Made by a program: the position numbers and the translations under genes. A model generated the notes under the pieces. The model ran no database searches and was not told the origin of the DNA. It worked only from the letters and a program-made list of their open reading frames with translations. A stretch of 64,000 nucleotides of DNA from Mesorhizobium sp. M8A.F.Ca.ET.218.01.1.1 (GTDB lineage Bacteria > Pseudomonadota > Alphaproteobacteria > Rhizobiales > Rhizobiaceae): assembly GCF_004791165.1 (NCBI RefSeq), contig NZ_SRUZ01000001.1:230382-294381 (forward strand). Direction: 5' to 3'. Every line of letters starts with the position of its first letter. The stretch's first letter is position 1. Below are positions 25,858-36,034 of the stretch, piece by piece.

Positions 25858-26888
25858 CCGACACGACTTCGCCGATCACCCAGATCCGTACAGCTGCGGC
25901 AACCCCGATCGCACCCGGCCGCACGCCGTGGAAGCACGAAGCCGTCGGCTTCGTACTAGGCTTCGCACTGCTGGCACTGTTGCCGCTGGTCTTCGGCGAC
26001 ACCTATGCCCGCCACATCCTGATCATGGCCTTCATCTACGCCATCGTGGCGTCGAACTGGGACCTCAGCCTCGGCTATGGCGGCGTCTTCAATTTCGGCC
26101 ATCTGGCGCTGTTCGGCATTGGCGTCTACGCCTACAGCCTGCTCACCAAGCTGGCCGGGTTCGACCCGTGGATCGCGCTTCTTGCCAGCGGCATCATCGC
26201 CACGCTTGCCGCGATCGTGGTGACCATCCCGATCCTGCGCCTGAAGGGCATCTATATCATCCTGGTCACCTTCGGCTTCGCGCAATTGGTCATGCAGGTG
26301 ATCCTCAGCCAGTCCGACATCACCGGTGGCACGCAAGGGATCGTGCGTATCCCCGGCCTCTACTGGTTCGACCACAACATGGTCCGCGACGCCAAATTCG
26401 CCTATTTCTACATCGCGCTGGCGCTGCTGGTGGCGAGCACGCTGTTTCTGCGCGTGTTCGTGCGCTCGCGCGCCGGCGCCAGCATCGTGGCGTTGCGCGA
26501 CAATGAGGAATATGCCATCAGCCGAGGCGTCTCGATCGTTCGCCAGCGCATGCTGACGCTGGCGGCAAGCGCCTTCTTCACCGGCATTGCCGGCGCCTTC
26601 TACGCCGCCTACCAACGCAATGCCTCGATCGACGTGTTCGGCATGAGCCTGGCGACCATCATCCTGTCGATGGTGCTGCTGGGCGGCACCAGCACCATCT
26701 ATGGTGCCGTCGTCGCCTCCTTCGTGCTGACGATCTTCGCCGAGTGGATGGCCGATTTCGGGGCATGGCGCCCGATCATCACGGCGGTGCTGATCATCGG
26801 CGTCATGCTGGCCTATCCCAGCGGACTGGCCGGCATGATCAGGTCGGCATGGGGTGCGGTCGCCGGGCGGGTCAAGCGCCCGGCCTGA
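25854..26888 (+). CDS. Branched-chain amino acid-type ABC permease (LivM-like)
   Basis: The 344-residue protein has a ~35-residue cytoplasmic N terminus and about ten helices. LSLGYGGVFNFGHLALFGIG and the coupling sequence GASIVALRDNEEYAISRGV are typical of LivM. It is the last gene of the importer operon. Its 3' end is only 22 bp from the convergent M20 deacylase gene, with no hairpin that I can see between them. Confidence 0.9.
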   Translation: MTDTTSPITQIRTAAATPIAPGRTPWKHEAVGFVLGFALLALLPLVFGDTYARHILIMAFIYAIVASNWDLSLGYGGVFNFGHLALFGIGVYAYSLLTKLAGFDPWIALLASGIIATLAAIVVTIPILRLKGIYIILVTFGFAQLVMQVILSQSDITGGTQGIVRIPGLYWFDHNMVRDAKFAYFYIALALLVASTLFLRVFVRSRAGASIVALRDNEEYAISRGVSIVRQRMLTLAASAFFTGIAGAFYAAYQRNASIDVFGMSLATIILSMVLLGGTSTIYGAVVASFVLTIFAEWMADFGAWRPIITAVLIIGVMLAYPSGLAGMIRSAWGAVAGRVKRPA

Positions 26889-26910
26889 CCGCCGGAAAAG
26901 TTAGCTCCGC

Positions 26911-28227
26911 TCAGCGCACGCCGCACCAGTCGATCACCGAAGCGGCGATAACCTTGGCGGTCTCGACAACCGATTCCACCTCGACATATTCGTTGGCGCC
27001 ATGGAAGCCGTCGCCCGACGGGCCGAAGATGACGCCGTCGACGCCGGCGCCGGCATAATGCGCGGCATCGCACACGGCGACAAAGCCGCTTGCCTTCGGC
27101 GTCTTGCCGATAGCGGCCTTGCGTTTCATCAGCGACGTCACCAGCGGATGGTCGACCGGGGTGTTCATGGGCGGGAAATGCAGCCCGCCGAGCTCCCATT
27201 GGATGGTCGGCGGGTTGTCGCGCAGCCAGGCGTCGGCCTCGGCGAAATGATGGACGAACTCCTCGAAGTCGCGGCGGTATTCCGACGAGTTTTCGTCCGG
27301 CAGGAATTTCATGTCGAGGTCGAGCACCGCGACATCGGGAATGATGGCCGGATTGGTCATCACCGTCGGCAGGCCATGTTCGCCAAGGCCCGTTCCGCCA
27401 TGCATGACACCGATGTTGATCGTGTTCATGCCGACCGGCAGCAGCGGATGAGATTTCGCCCGTGTCCGGTCCAACTCATATTGGCGGACGGCGGCGATGA
27501 ACCGCGCCGCGATCTCGATCGCGTTGACGCCCGGCTTCAGCCGGCCCTTGTCGTGCCTCTGCGGATAGATTTCGTTGTAGCGCAGCGCCGAATGCGCGTT
27601 GCGGCCACGGATCGTCACCCGCGCCCACTCAAGCCCGCCCTCGACCGGCAGGACATCGCCCCAGGTCGGCTCGGCGACCAGCACCGCCTTGGCGAGCTTG
27701 CCCTTCTTCACCGCATCCATGGCGCCGAAGCCGCCGGCCTCCTCGTCGACGACGGAGTGGATCGCCAGCCGCCCCTGCAGCGTGATGCCTGCCTTGCGGA
27801 TCGCGTGCGCGGCGGCGACGCAAGCCGCGACGCCGCCCTTCATGTCGACCGCGCCCCGGCCATAGAGCCGGCCGTCAGTGATCTCACCGCCGAACGGATC
27901 GACCGACCAGTCCTTCATCTCGCCGACCGGCACGACATCGATGTGCCCGCACAGGATCAGGCTGCGGTCTTCGCTTCCAGCCCATTCGCCGACCAGATTT
28001 GGCCGGCCGGGCAAGGCGTCCCATTGTTCGGTCTTGAAGCCATCGTGCTTCAAGATCGGCTCCAAGAGCGCCTGGACGTCCGCCTCGCGATTGATCGCCC
28101 GATTGGCTTCGAATTTGGGATTGACCGAAGGGATGCGGACCATGTCGCGGACCAGGCCGATCAGCCAGTCGCGGTCGGCCTCGATTTCAGCCTGCGCGGC
28201 ATCGATGATGGTCTGGATATCGGCCAT
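26911..28227 (-). CDS. M20 family ArgE/DapE-type deacylase
   Basis: The 438-residue zinc peptidase-fold enzyme has the first metal motif CGHIDVVP (His95, Asp97), GRGAVDMKGG (bridging Asp128) and the catalytic DEEAGGFG (Glu162/163), followed by a C-terminal dimerisation/catalytic half. It hydrolyses an amide bond, for example of an N-acyl amino acid, in the cytoplasm; the family also contains acetylornithine deacetylases and carbamoyl hydrolases. It converges with an amide/amino-acid ABC importer and sits 40 bp from a regulator gene on the same strand. I infer that it processes the imported compound. Confidence 0.87.
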   Translation of the reverse strand: MADIQTIIDAAQAEIEADRDWLIGLVRDMVRIPSVNPKFEANRAINREADVQALLEPILKHDGFKTEQWDALPGRPNLVGEWAGSEDRSLILCGHIDVVPVGEMKDWSVDPFGGEITDGRLYGRGAVDMKGGVAACVAAAHAIRKAGITLQGRLAIHSVVDEEAGGFGAMDAVKKGKLAKAVLVAEPTWGDVLPVEGGLEWARVTIRGRNAHSALRYNEIYPQRHDKGRLKPGVNAIEIAARFIAAVRQYELDRTRAKSHPLLPVGMNTINIGVMHGGTGLGEHGLPTVMTNPAIIPDVAVLDLDMKFLPDENSSEYRRDFEEFVHHFAEADAWLRDNPPTIQWELGGLHFPPMNTPVDHPLVTSLMKRKAAIGKTPKASGFVAVCDAAHYAGAGVDGVIFGPSGDGFHGANEYVEVESVVETAKVIAASVIDWCGVR

Positions 28228-28268
28228 GATTGTTCCTTCCTCGCATCGCCGCGCCGGGCGCTTCGACG

Positions 28269-29180
28269 CTATTTCCTCGGGGTTCTTGGTTTGGTGGTTT
28301 CGGTGTCGAAGGGCGACAGGCCGGCATCGAGGGTAACGGCATTGGCGCTGCGGATCTTCTCGATGTCCTCGATGCGCTTGCGTACCCCGGCGCCATGGCC
28401 TTCCAACGCATGGGCAAAAACGGTTTCCATCTGCGCGACGGCGGTCGCCAGCGTGTCGAAGGGCGAGTTGGCGTCGATCGCCGCGACCATGGTCAGGTCG
28501 GCTACGTCAGCGATCGGCGACAGCCACACATCGGTGAACAGCAGGACGGAGACGCCGCGTTCTTTCGCCTGCTGTGCAAAACTCACCACGTCCGACTGGT
28601 AGCGCCGGTAGTCGAACACGACGAGAAGGTCGCGCTTGCCAAGGTCGATCAACAGGTCGAAATCGGCGGGGCTCAACGAACCGATGTCGCGCACGCCGGA
28701 GCGGAACTGCAGAAGGTAACCGGCAAGCATGGAGGCGATATGGCGGCTGAAACGGCCGCCCAGCAGCACGACCTGGCCCTTGGTCTCGAGCAGCAGGTTG
28801 ACGGCGCGCGTATAGGCCTGCAGGGGCACCGCCGTGCGCGTACGCTCCAGACTGTCGGAAACCGAATGGAAATAGGCCAGTGCCGTGCCTTCGCTGGAGC
28901 CGCCCGGACGCTTGGCCTCCATCATCAGCAGCGGCGAATGCAGCCGGGATTCCACTTCCGTGAGCAACCGGGCCTGGAAATCGGCAAAGCCGACATAGCC
29001 GAGCTTGGTCATCAGCCGCGTCACGCTCGGGTCGCTGACGCCGGCGCGACGCGCCAGCCGGGTCGCTGTTCCCAACCCCGACATCGGATAATCGGCAAGC
29101 AGGACCTGAACGATCTTTTCTTCCGCCGACGTGAACGCCAAGGTGGCGTTGGCCAGTTCTTCGCGGATCGACATGGTCAT
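28269..29180 (-). CDS. MurR/RpiR family transcriptional regulator
   Basis: The 303-residue protein has an N-terminal HTH_6 domain (about 1-77, with GTATRLARRAGVSDPSVTRLMTKLGY spread over the recognition region) and a SIS sugar-phosphate-isomerase-fold domain (about 120-265) for effector binding. It precedes the M20 deacylase gene by 41 bp and is likely cotranscribed with it. Motifs shared between its promoter and that of the ABC importer suggest that it controls the whole 22268-29180 cluster. Although SIS domains often bind phosphosugars, several RpiR members control amino-acid-derivative catabolism. Confidence 0.88.
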   Translation of the reverse strand: MTMSIREELANATLAFTSAEEKIVQVLLADYPMSGLGTATRLARRAGVSDPSVTRLMTKLGYVGFADFQARLLTEVESRLHSPLLMMEAKRPGGSSEGTALAYFHSVSDSLERTRTAVPLQAYTRAVNLLLETKGQVVLLGGRFSRHIASMLAGYLLQFRSGVRDIGSLSPADFDLLIDLGKRDLLVVFDYRRYQSDVVSFAQQAKERGVSVLLFTDVWLSPIADVADLTMVAAIDANSPFDTLATAVAQMETVFAHALEGHGAGVRKRIEDIEKIRSANAVTLDAGLSPFDTETTKPRTPRK

Positions 29181-29204
29181 CGCCTCTCGCCGGGGAAAGA
29201 CGAT

Positions 29205-29253
29205 TATCTTACAATTTCATGCCTGATTGTCAAATTTGGATAATATCTTACAG
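29205..29253. promoter_or_regulatory. Candidate RpiR operator region
   Basis: The upstream region of the regulator gene contains a direct repeat TATCTTACA (29205-29213 and 29245-29253, period 40). Between the copies lie GATTGTCAA (29225-29233) and TTGGATAA (29236-29243). The last two blocks match the site before the ABC operon at 22215-22231, with the second block inverted. Confidence 0.4.
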
Positions 29254-29268
29254 GCTTGCAGAGTCGAC

Positions 29269-30921
29269 CTATCTGAAGCTGGCGATGGGCAGGAATTTCA
29301 CCGCGGAGCCGGTGAAGCGGCGGTGATCGGACGTCTTTCCTCGTGGCTGGAATCCATCGAGATAAACCTGCTCCGGCGCCGTGCGGATGAAATTGGCGGC
29401 AATGACGGGCGCCGCCATCGAGCCGGCTCCTGCGCTGCCGCGACCGCTTTCACGCGGACGGCCGGTCAATGCCGCGGGTACAATGACGGCGGTGCCCTTG
29501 GGGTCGAGACGTGGCTGGACACGGTCGGCCTTGGGGCTTGTCCTGGCACGATCTTCGGGTTTCGACGCCGGGACCGCAATCGGCTGGCCAGCCAGCGGAT
29601 CGAGATTGTCATCGGCGTGATGCGTGGCGAGCAAGGCGCCGATTGCATCGGCGGGTTTGGCCGCCTCCGGCTGTCGCGCAGGCCCCGTCCGGCCTTCGGG
29701 CCGCCATGTCGGGACAGGGATGTTGAGCGCCACCATGTTCGGACCGGCAATCGCGAGAGCGGCGCCAGCCTTGCCCGAGGCAGTTTCGGCGCCGGCCGCC
29801 GGTTCAGCCCGCGCCGGAGATGCGCTGGCTACGCCGAGCGGCACGGTTTGCGGGGTTGGAATGCCTGCAGCGAGCCCGGTGCGCGGTGCGAAAGCGGGTA
29901 CCGGCACCGTGCCGGGCGCCATCGCCATGACGATCGCTTCGGGCGTCTTCGCGGGCGTTTCTTCGGGGGAAACCATCTGAATGTCCGCCCGCTGGGCTGC
30001 CTCCGGCGCCACGATAGCGATGCCCTGTCCGGCCAGCTTCGGTTCAACGACCGTCTTGGGGTCACCGGCCGTCTTGGAGTCAACCGGCTTCGCCGGCTTG
30101 CGTGGCGCAGGCGCCACTTCCGCGGCATCGTCGGCTTCGTCCGTGCCGCGCCCACCCAACAGCGACGCCAGCAGGCCGCGCGCCGGCCTGCGTTGGCCGC
30201 CGTCGGCGCTTGCCAGTTCGATGTTGGGCGTGCCGGCGGCCTTGCGCGATTTGTAGGCGGCAAACGCTTGATCGTAGCCGGGCAGCGGCTTGCCGTCGCT
30301 CGGCACATGGAGCGTATTGCCGTTGGGGAAGACCCTGGCCAGTTCCTGGCGGCTGATGCCCGGCCAATGCCGCACATTGCCGACGTCCATGTGGATGAAG
30401 GGCGAACCGGAAGTAGGGTAATAGCCGACGCCGCCGCCCTGCATCTTCAGGCCGATGTCGCGCAGCTTCTTCAGCGGCACATCCGGCAGGAAGAAATCCA
30501 TGGCGCGGCCAACCATGTGCTGGCTTTCGCGGGCCACCCCTTTCGAACGGCCGCGCAGCATGGCGTTGGTCGCCGGCGAGCGATAGGCGCTGACCACATG
30601 GATATAGCTGGTCGAGCCGCTGGCGCGATAAGCCTGCCAGACCAGGTCGAGCAGACGCGGATCCATCCTGGTCGGCTCGTTGCGGCGCCAGTCGCGCAGC
30701 ATGAAGTTGATCTTCTTCAGGCCCGCCTGATCGTAACGCCCGTCGCGCTTGAAGACGATCTCGGCCTTCTCGCCCGTATGGAGATGCTGAATTCGCAGGG
30801 CGCGCGTTTCGGCGAACGCATCGGTGATGCACATGCAAAAGAAAGCGGCCATGAAAGCCTGCAACCGGGTCCAGAAGCGGAAACCGCCGGGCGCGTTCTG
30901 TTGGCTTTCAATCACGTTCAT
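29269..30921 (-). CDS. DUF882 (peptidase M15-like) secreted protein with long low-complexity tail
   Basis: The chosen ATG (30921) gives 550 residues with a hydrophobic export segment (about 18-37, cleavage after DAFA). Residues 40-195 form a DUF882/YcbK-type domain with the zinc ligands of the M15/LD-peptidase fold: SAYRSPATNA, SQHMVGRAMDF (His135, Asp142) and FIHMDVGNVRHW (His177). Such proteins act on the periplasmic side, on peptidoglycan or in its control. The remaining ~350 residues are rich in Ala, Pro, Lys and Glu, with no recognisable domain. The frame is open for another 112 residues upstream, but these look non-coding. The start has no strong binding site, so confidence in it is moderate. 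Confidence 0.78.
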   Translation of the reverse strand: MNVIESQQNAPGGFRFWTRLQAFMAAFFCMCITDAFAETRALRIQHLHTGEKAEIVFKRDGRYDQAGLKKINFMLRDWRRNEPTRMDPRLLDLVWQAYRASGSTSYIHVVSAYRSPATNAMLRGRSKGVARESQHMVGRAMDFFLPDVPLKKLRDIGLKMQGGGVGYYPTSGSPFIHMDVGNVRHWPGISRQELARVFPNGNTLHVPSDGKPLPGYDQAFAAYKSRKAAGTPNIELASADGGQRRPARGLLASLLGGRGTDEADDAAEVAPAPRKPAKPVDSKTAGDPKTVVEPKLAGQGIAIVAPEAAQRADIQMVSPEETPAKTPEAIVMAMAPGTVPVPAFAPRTGLAAGIPTPQTVPLGVASASPARAEPAAGAETASGKAGAALAIAGPNMVALNIPVPTWRPEGRTGPARQPEAAKPADAIGALLATHHADDNLDPLAGQPIAVPASKPEDRARTSPKADRVQPRLDPKGTAVIVPAALTGRPRESGRGSAGAGSMAAPVIAANFIRTAPEQVYLDGFQPRGKTSDHRRFTGSAVKFLPIASFR

Positions 30922-31250
30922 GCCTTGCACATCGTTCCTGTTTCGGGCGATTTGACGTCCTCGCCGGAGGCGGAGCCTTCTTTTCAGCACCCTTCCCGGC
31001 GCTGCTGACCAGGCGGACAGGCCAGACTTGACCAGGCGGACAGGCCAGCCATTCCACAACACGTCATGTCGAAGAACAGCATCTTGGTTAACGAATCGTG
31101 TCAGGCGGCTTTTCGACTGGAGGTTGCCGCCCCCCGCCTTTGGGGAAAGCCACGTTGTCTTCCGGCTGAACGCGCCAACACAGGCAGGCCGACCGACAGG
31201 AAACCTTTCATGCAAGTTGGCCGTTGTAGCTGGAAGAGAGGAGAAGTTGA
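30922..31250. other. Intergenic region between DUF882 and VOC genes
   Basis: This 329-bp stretch is the divergent upstream region of both neighbours. It contains a 20-bp tandem direct repeat (listed separately) and a good GAGGAGAAG ribosome binding site for the VOC gene just before 31251. I see no other gene or convincing promoter. Confidence 0.6.
31006..31048. repeat. Two-copy 20-bp direct repeat
   Basis: The unit TGACCAGGCGGACAGGCCAG occurs at 31006-31025 and again at 31029-31048, identical and with a period of 23 bases. It lies in the divergent region upstream of the DUF882 gene and may be a slippage product or a tandem binding site. Confidence 0.75.
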
Positions 31251-31622
31251 ATGGCATCCGTCCGGTACATCGTTTCGAACGTCGACAAGGCGGTCGCGTT
31301 CTATCGAGACAATCTCGATTTCAAGACCGACAAGCACAATCCGGGCAAGTTCGCCGCGCTGTTGCGCGACGACTTGACGCTGTATCTCAGCGCCCCAGGT
31401 GCGGGGAGCGGTGGTCAGGCGGGCGGCGATCCAAAGCCGGGCGGGTGGAACCGATTTATGATCATTACGACCGAGATCGATGTCCTCATCGAGCGGTTGC
31501 GCCGCACTGACGCAAGATTCCGCGGCAAGATCAGCGACGGCGGTGCCGGCCGCGCCATCTTGCTCGAAGATCCCTCCGGCAACGTTATCGAGCTATTCGA
31601 GTTCAAGAAGGATCGAGCCTGA
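31251..31622 (+). CDS. VOC family (glyoxalase/bleomycin resistance-like) protein
   Basis: The 123-residue protein has the paired beta-alpha-beta-beta-beta modules of the vicinal-oxygen-chelate family: RYIVSNVDKAVAFYRDNLDF at the N terminus and GRAILLEDPSGNVIELFEF at the C terminus, with the second-module metal-ligand Glu in NVIELFE. It probably binds a small molecule or acts as a lyase or dioxygenase; no function can be assigned. The ATG follows a strong GAGGAGAAG site. It is a single gene, followed after about 130 bp by tRNA-Thr on the opposite strand. Confidence 0.82.
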   Translation: MASVRYIVSNVDKAVAFYRDNLDFKTDKHNPGKFAALLRDDLTLYLSAPGAGSGGQAGGDPKPGGWNRFMIITTEIDVLIERLRRTDARFRGKISDGGAGRAILLEDPSGNVIELFEFKKDRA

Positions 31623-31750
31623 TTTAGAGCTGGTGGCGACGCTGGTTTTGATCGCCTTCGCCGTGCTGACAATGTCAAGCTTATGTGTACCACCCGGCGT
31701 ACCAGGCGGCAAAAAGACCAAGGTAGGGGTTCCCAATCAATGGGATAGAC

Positions 31751-31825
<75 letters not shown>

Positions 31826-31986
31826 CGCCGATGGCGGGGCTTCTGCCATATCGAACCGGCAAGCGCAAGGCCAAGAACAACGCTTCTGTGAAAGCCTTTG
31901 CCGGATAGCTTTCTATGACATGGCGGTGCCACAATGTTGGCTATCCCTGAATGGCGGGTTGGCTGGCTGCCAGCCGGGGCAGGACG

Positions 31987-32187
31987 ATGAACGACAAGAC
32001 AAATCCACCGAAAAACAGCGGAACGACCCGCAAGAACCGGCTCGCCGAGCAGTTGCGAGCCAATCTCCAGAAGCGCAAGGCGCAGTCGCGCTCGCGCCGT
32101 AGTGGCGACGCCGACAAGCGGCGCGCCGGTGAGGCCGACCAGCGGCCCGACGGGCTCGGCGCGGCAAAGGAAATGCAGAAAGATTAA
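31987..32187 (+). CDS. Small basic hypothetical protein
   Basis: The 66-residue protein is very rich in Lys, Arg, Gln and Asn (KNRLAEQLRANLQKRKAQSRSRR), with no Cys and no hydrophobic segment. A GCAGGA site precedes the ATG at 31987. It lies between tRNA-Thr and murA on the murA strand, a position I associate with a conserved short gene in Mesorhizobium-type genomes, but I do not recognise a family. It could bind nucleic acid; that is only inferred from its charge. Confidence 0.6.
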   Translation: MNDKTNPPKNSGTTRKNRLAEQLRANLQKRKAQSRSRRSGDADKRRAGEADQRPDGLGAAKEMQKD

Positions 32188-32316
32188 CTCAAATCGGCCA
32201 CTCTTGGACGGGATGCTCGGAAATCCTATTTCTTGAACCATACCGGCCAATGGTCTAGACGGGCCGACACTCAAACGATTGAACCGGCCTTTTCTGGCCG
32301 AGAGGGACATTCTCCA

Positions 32317-33609
<1,293 letters not shown>

Positions 33610-33648
33610 CGATCCGCGGTCGCTTGGCGAAATCATCTGCAAAGCGTT

Positions 33649-33703
33649 CCTTCTCCCGTCACCATACGGGGAGAAGTGCCCGGCAGGGACAATGAGGGGT
33701 GCG
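33649..33703. repeat. Dispersed hairpin repeat, copy 1
   Basis: A 55-bp GC-rich element lies just after murA, with a hairpin formed by CTTCTCCC and GGGGAGAAG. Its reverse complement matches the element at 58261-58316 over its whole length with few differences. It resembles the repetitive intergenic palindromes common in Mesorhizobium. Confidence 0.78.
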
Positions 33704-33810
33704 CAAAACCTGCGGCAAATGCCTCTGGCGGTATTCCTGTCGCGGTTGCACCGATCGGAAAGACCGCCTAACAGAAAGGCTGATTGCCAACCTCTGGGTG
33801 TGAAATCCGC

Positions 33811-34242
33811 ATGGCCTTAAAACTCATTGCGCTCGACGATCAGGATCTGAGCATCGTCTCGGCCCATCTCCAGGACGCCGTGATGAAGGTCTCGGACCTC
33901 GAATTCCTGCCCAAGGCCAAACGGTTCGTGCTGACCATGAACCGTTTCGTGTGGGAGGCCAAATCCGGCCTGTTTCGCCAGCACAATGAGCGGCGGCAGG
34001 CGGTGCTGCATTTCGACCGGGTGCTGGGCGCCAAGACCAACGGCATTGCCCGCGACAAGCCGGCCGAAATCCTCTCCCTGCTGGCGATCAGCTTCATCGA
34101 GATCAGCAAGCCGGCCGGCATCGTCGAACTGATCTTCTCGGGTGGCGGTACCATCATGCTCGACGTCGAATGCATCGAGGCCCGCCTTGCCGATATCGGC
34201 GGTGCGTGGGAAGCCACGTCGCGCCCCATCCACAGGGCTTGA
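33811..34242 (+). CDS. DUF2948 family protein
   Basis: The 143-residue cytoplasmic protein starts at the ATG at 33811 (an ATG 27 bases earlier has a poorer context). ALKLIALDDQDLSIVSAHLQDAV at its N terminus and the C-terminal GGTIMLDVECIEARLADIG fit DUF2948. The function is unknown. It sits directly upstream of hisD (8-bp gap), an order conserved in Rhizobiales. Confidence 0.85.
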   Translation: MALKLIALDDQDLSIVSAHLQDAVMKVSDLEFLPKAKRFVLTMNRFVWEAKSGLFRQHNERRQAVLHFDRVLGAKTNGIARDKPAEILSLLAISFIEISKPAGIVELIFSGGGTIMLDVECIEARLADIGGAWEATSRPIHRA

Positions 34243-34249
34243 GCATACA

Positions 34250-35542
34250 ATGGCCATCACGCTTCGCCAGTCCGACGCCGATTTCGAGCAGCGTTTCGCC
34301 GCCTTCCTCATGACCAAGCGCGAGGTATCGGCCGATGTCGACGCCGTGGTGCGCGACATCATCGCGCGCGTGCGCGCCGAGGGCGACACGGCACTGATCG
34401 ACTACACGCAGAAATTCGGCGGAGGCGACCTCGCCGCGCTAGGCATTGCCGTCTCGGCGGAAGACATCGCCGGCGCCTATGCCGAGGCCGATCCGGCCAC
34501 GGTCGAGGCGCTGAAATTCGCACGTGACCGCATCCGGTCCCATCACCAGCGGCAAAAGCCGCAGGACGAACGCTACACGGATGCCGCCGGCGTCGAGCTC
34601 GGCTCGCGCTGGACCGCGATCGAGGCGGTCGGACTCTATGTGCCGGGCGGCACGGCAAGCTATCCGAGTTCGGTGCTGATGAACGCCGTGCCGGCCAAGG
34701 TAGCAGGCGTCGAGCGCATCGTCATGGTCGTGCCGGCACCGCACGGTGTCGTCAACCCGCTGGTGCTGGTGGCGGCGGATATATCAGGCGTCTCCGAAAT
34801 CTACCGCGTCGGCGGCGCGCAGGCGATCGCCGCACTTGCCTATGGCACGCAGACGATCAAGCCGGTGGCCAAGATCGTCGGTCCCGGCAATGCCTATGTG
34901 GCCGCGGCCAAGCGGCGCGTGTTCGGCACGGTCGGCATCGACATGATCGCCGGGCCGTCGGAAGTGCTTGTGGTGGCCGACGGCGGCAATGATCCAGAGT
35001 GGATCGCGGCGGACCTGCTTGCCCAGGCCGAGCATGACGTGTCGGCGCAGTCGATCCTGATCACCGACGATCCGGCATTCGGCGAGGAGGTCGAACGGGC
35101 GGTCGAGCGTCAGTTGCAAAGCCTCTCGCGCGGCGATACGGCGGCGCAGAGCTGGCGCGATTTCGGCGCCGTCATCCTGGTTCCGACGATCGAAGCGTCG
35201 TTGCCGCTGGTCGACCGCATCGCGGCCGAGCATGTCGAACTGGCCATCGACGATGCCGAAGGCTTCCTCGCGAAGATGCGCAATGCCGGTGCCGTCTTCC
35301 TCGGCCGCCACACGCCGGAAGCCATCGGCGACTATGTCGGCGGCTCCAACCATGTGCTGCCGACGGCGCGCTCGGCGCGCTTCTCGTCGGGCCTGTCGGT
35401 CCTCGACTTCGTCAAGCGCACCTCGGTCCTGAAGCTTGGGCCGGAACAGTTGCGCATGCTGGCACCGGCGGCGATCGCACTCGCGCGGGCGGAAGGGCTC
35501 GACGCGCATGGCCGCTCCGTCACTATCCGGCTGAACATGTAG
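34250..35542 (+). CDS. hisD: Histidinol dehydrogenase
   Basis: HisD carries out the last two steps of histidine synthesis, oxidising L-histidinol to L-histidine with two NAD. The 430-residue protein has the family signature around GPSEVLVVADGGNDPEWIAADLLAQAEHD, the general-base pair in AEHVEL and the zinc ligand His in GSNHVLPT. The ATG at 34250 begins MAITLRQSDADFEQRF, typical for rhizobial HisD. It is followed 6 bp later by the UPF0262 gene in one operon. Confidence 0.96.
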   Translation: MAITLRQSDADFEQRFAAFLMTKREVSADVDAVVRDIIARVRAEGDTALIDYTQKFGGGDLAALGIAVSAEDIAGAYAEADPATVEALKFARDRIRSHHQRQKPQDERYTDAAGVELGSRWTAIEAVGLYVPGGTASYPSSVLMNAVPAKVAGVERIVMVVPAPHGVVNPLVLVAADISGVSEIYRVGGAQAIAALAYGTQTIKPVAKIVGPGNAYVAAAKRRVFGTVGIDMIAGPSEVLVVADGGNDPEWIAADLLAQAEHDVSAQSILITDDPAFGEEVERAVERQLQSLSRGDTAAQSWRDFGAVILVPTIEASLPLVDRIAAEHVELAIDDAEGFLAKMRNAGAVFLGRHTPEAIGDYVGGSNHVLPTARSARFSSGLSVLDFVKRTSVLKLGPEQLRMLAPAAIALARAEGLDAHGRSVTIRLNM

Positions 35543-35548
35543 GCCGGC

Positions 35549-36034
35549 ATGACGGGCTCCGATCAAACCCGCGCAAAACTGATCGATGTCGAACTCGATG
35601 AATCGATCGGCCGTTCGACGCCCGATGTCGAGCATGAGCGGGCGGTGGCGATCTTCGACCTGATCGAGGAGAACCATTTTCAGCCCGTCAACGACAGCGG
35701 CACGGGTCCCTACCGGCTGAAGCTGTCGCTGGCCGAGTCCCGTCTGGTCTTTGCCGTGGCACGCGAGGACGGCGCCGCCGTCGTCACCCACATCCTGTCG
35801 CTGACGCCGCTCAGGCGCATCGTCAAGGACTACTATATGATCTGCGAGAGCTATTACGACGCCATCCGCTCCTCGACGCCGAGCCATATCGAGGCGATCG
35901 ACATGGGCCGCCGTGGCCTGCACAATGAGGGCTCGCAGACGCTGATGGATCGGCTCTCCGGCAAGATCGACATCGACTTCGACACGGCGCGACGGCTGTT
36001 CACGCTGGTCTGCGTGCTGCACTGGCGGGGCTGA
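35549..36034 (+). CDS. UPF0262 family protein
   Basis: The 161-residue protein matches the UPF0262 family by its core [14 protein letters not shown] and by FALVCVLHW-type ending (here [11 protein letters not shown]), with [13 protein letters not shown] in between. The family is restricted to alphaproteobacteria and its role is unknown. It is cotranscribed with hisD, and its stop overlaps the probable start of the phosphatase gene. Confidence 0.9.
   Translation: MTGSDQTRAKLIDVELDESIGRSTPDVEHERAVAIFDLIEENHFQPVNDSGTGPYRLKLSLAESRLVFAVAREDGAAVVTHILSLTPLRRIVKDYYMICESYYDAIRSSTPSHIEAIDMGRRGLHNEGSQTLMDRLSGKIDIDFDTARRLFTLVCVLHWRG

Noticed and set aside
27001..28602. Open frame of 533 codons on the plus strand
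   Set aside because: It is antisense to the M20 deacylase gene and has no recognisable domain or ribosome site.
29205..29253. Frameshifted gene remnant between the RpiR and DUF882 genes
   Set aside because: The region is only 88 bp, A+T rich and filled with short repeats, as expected for a promoter.
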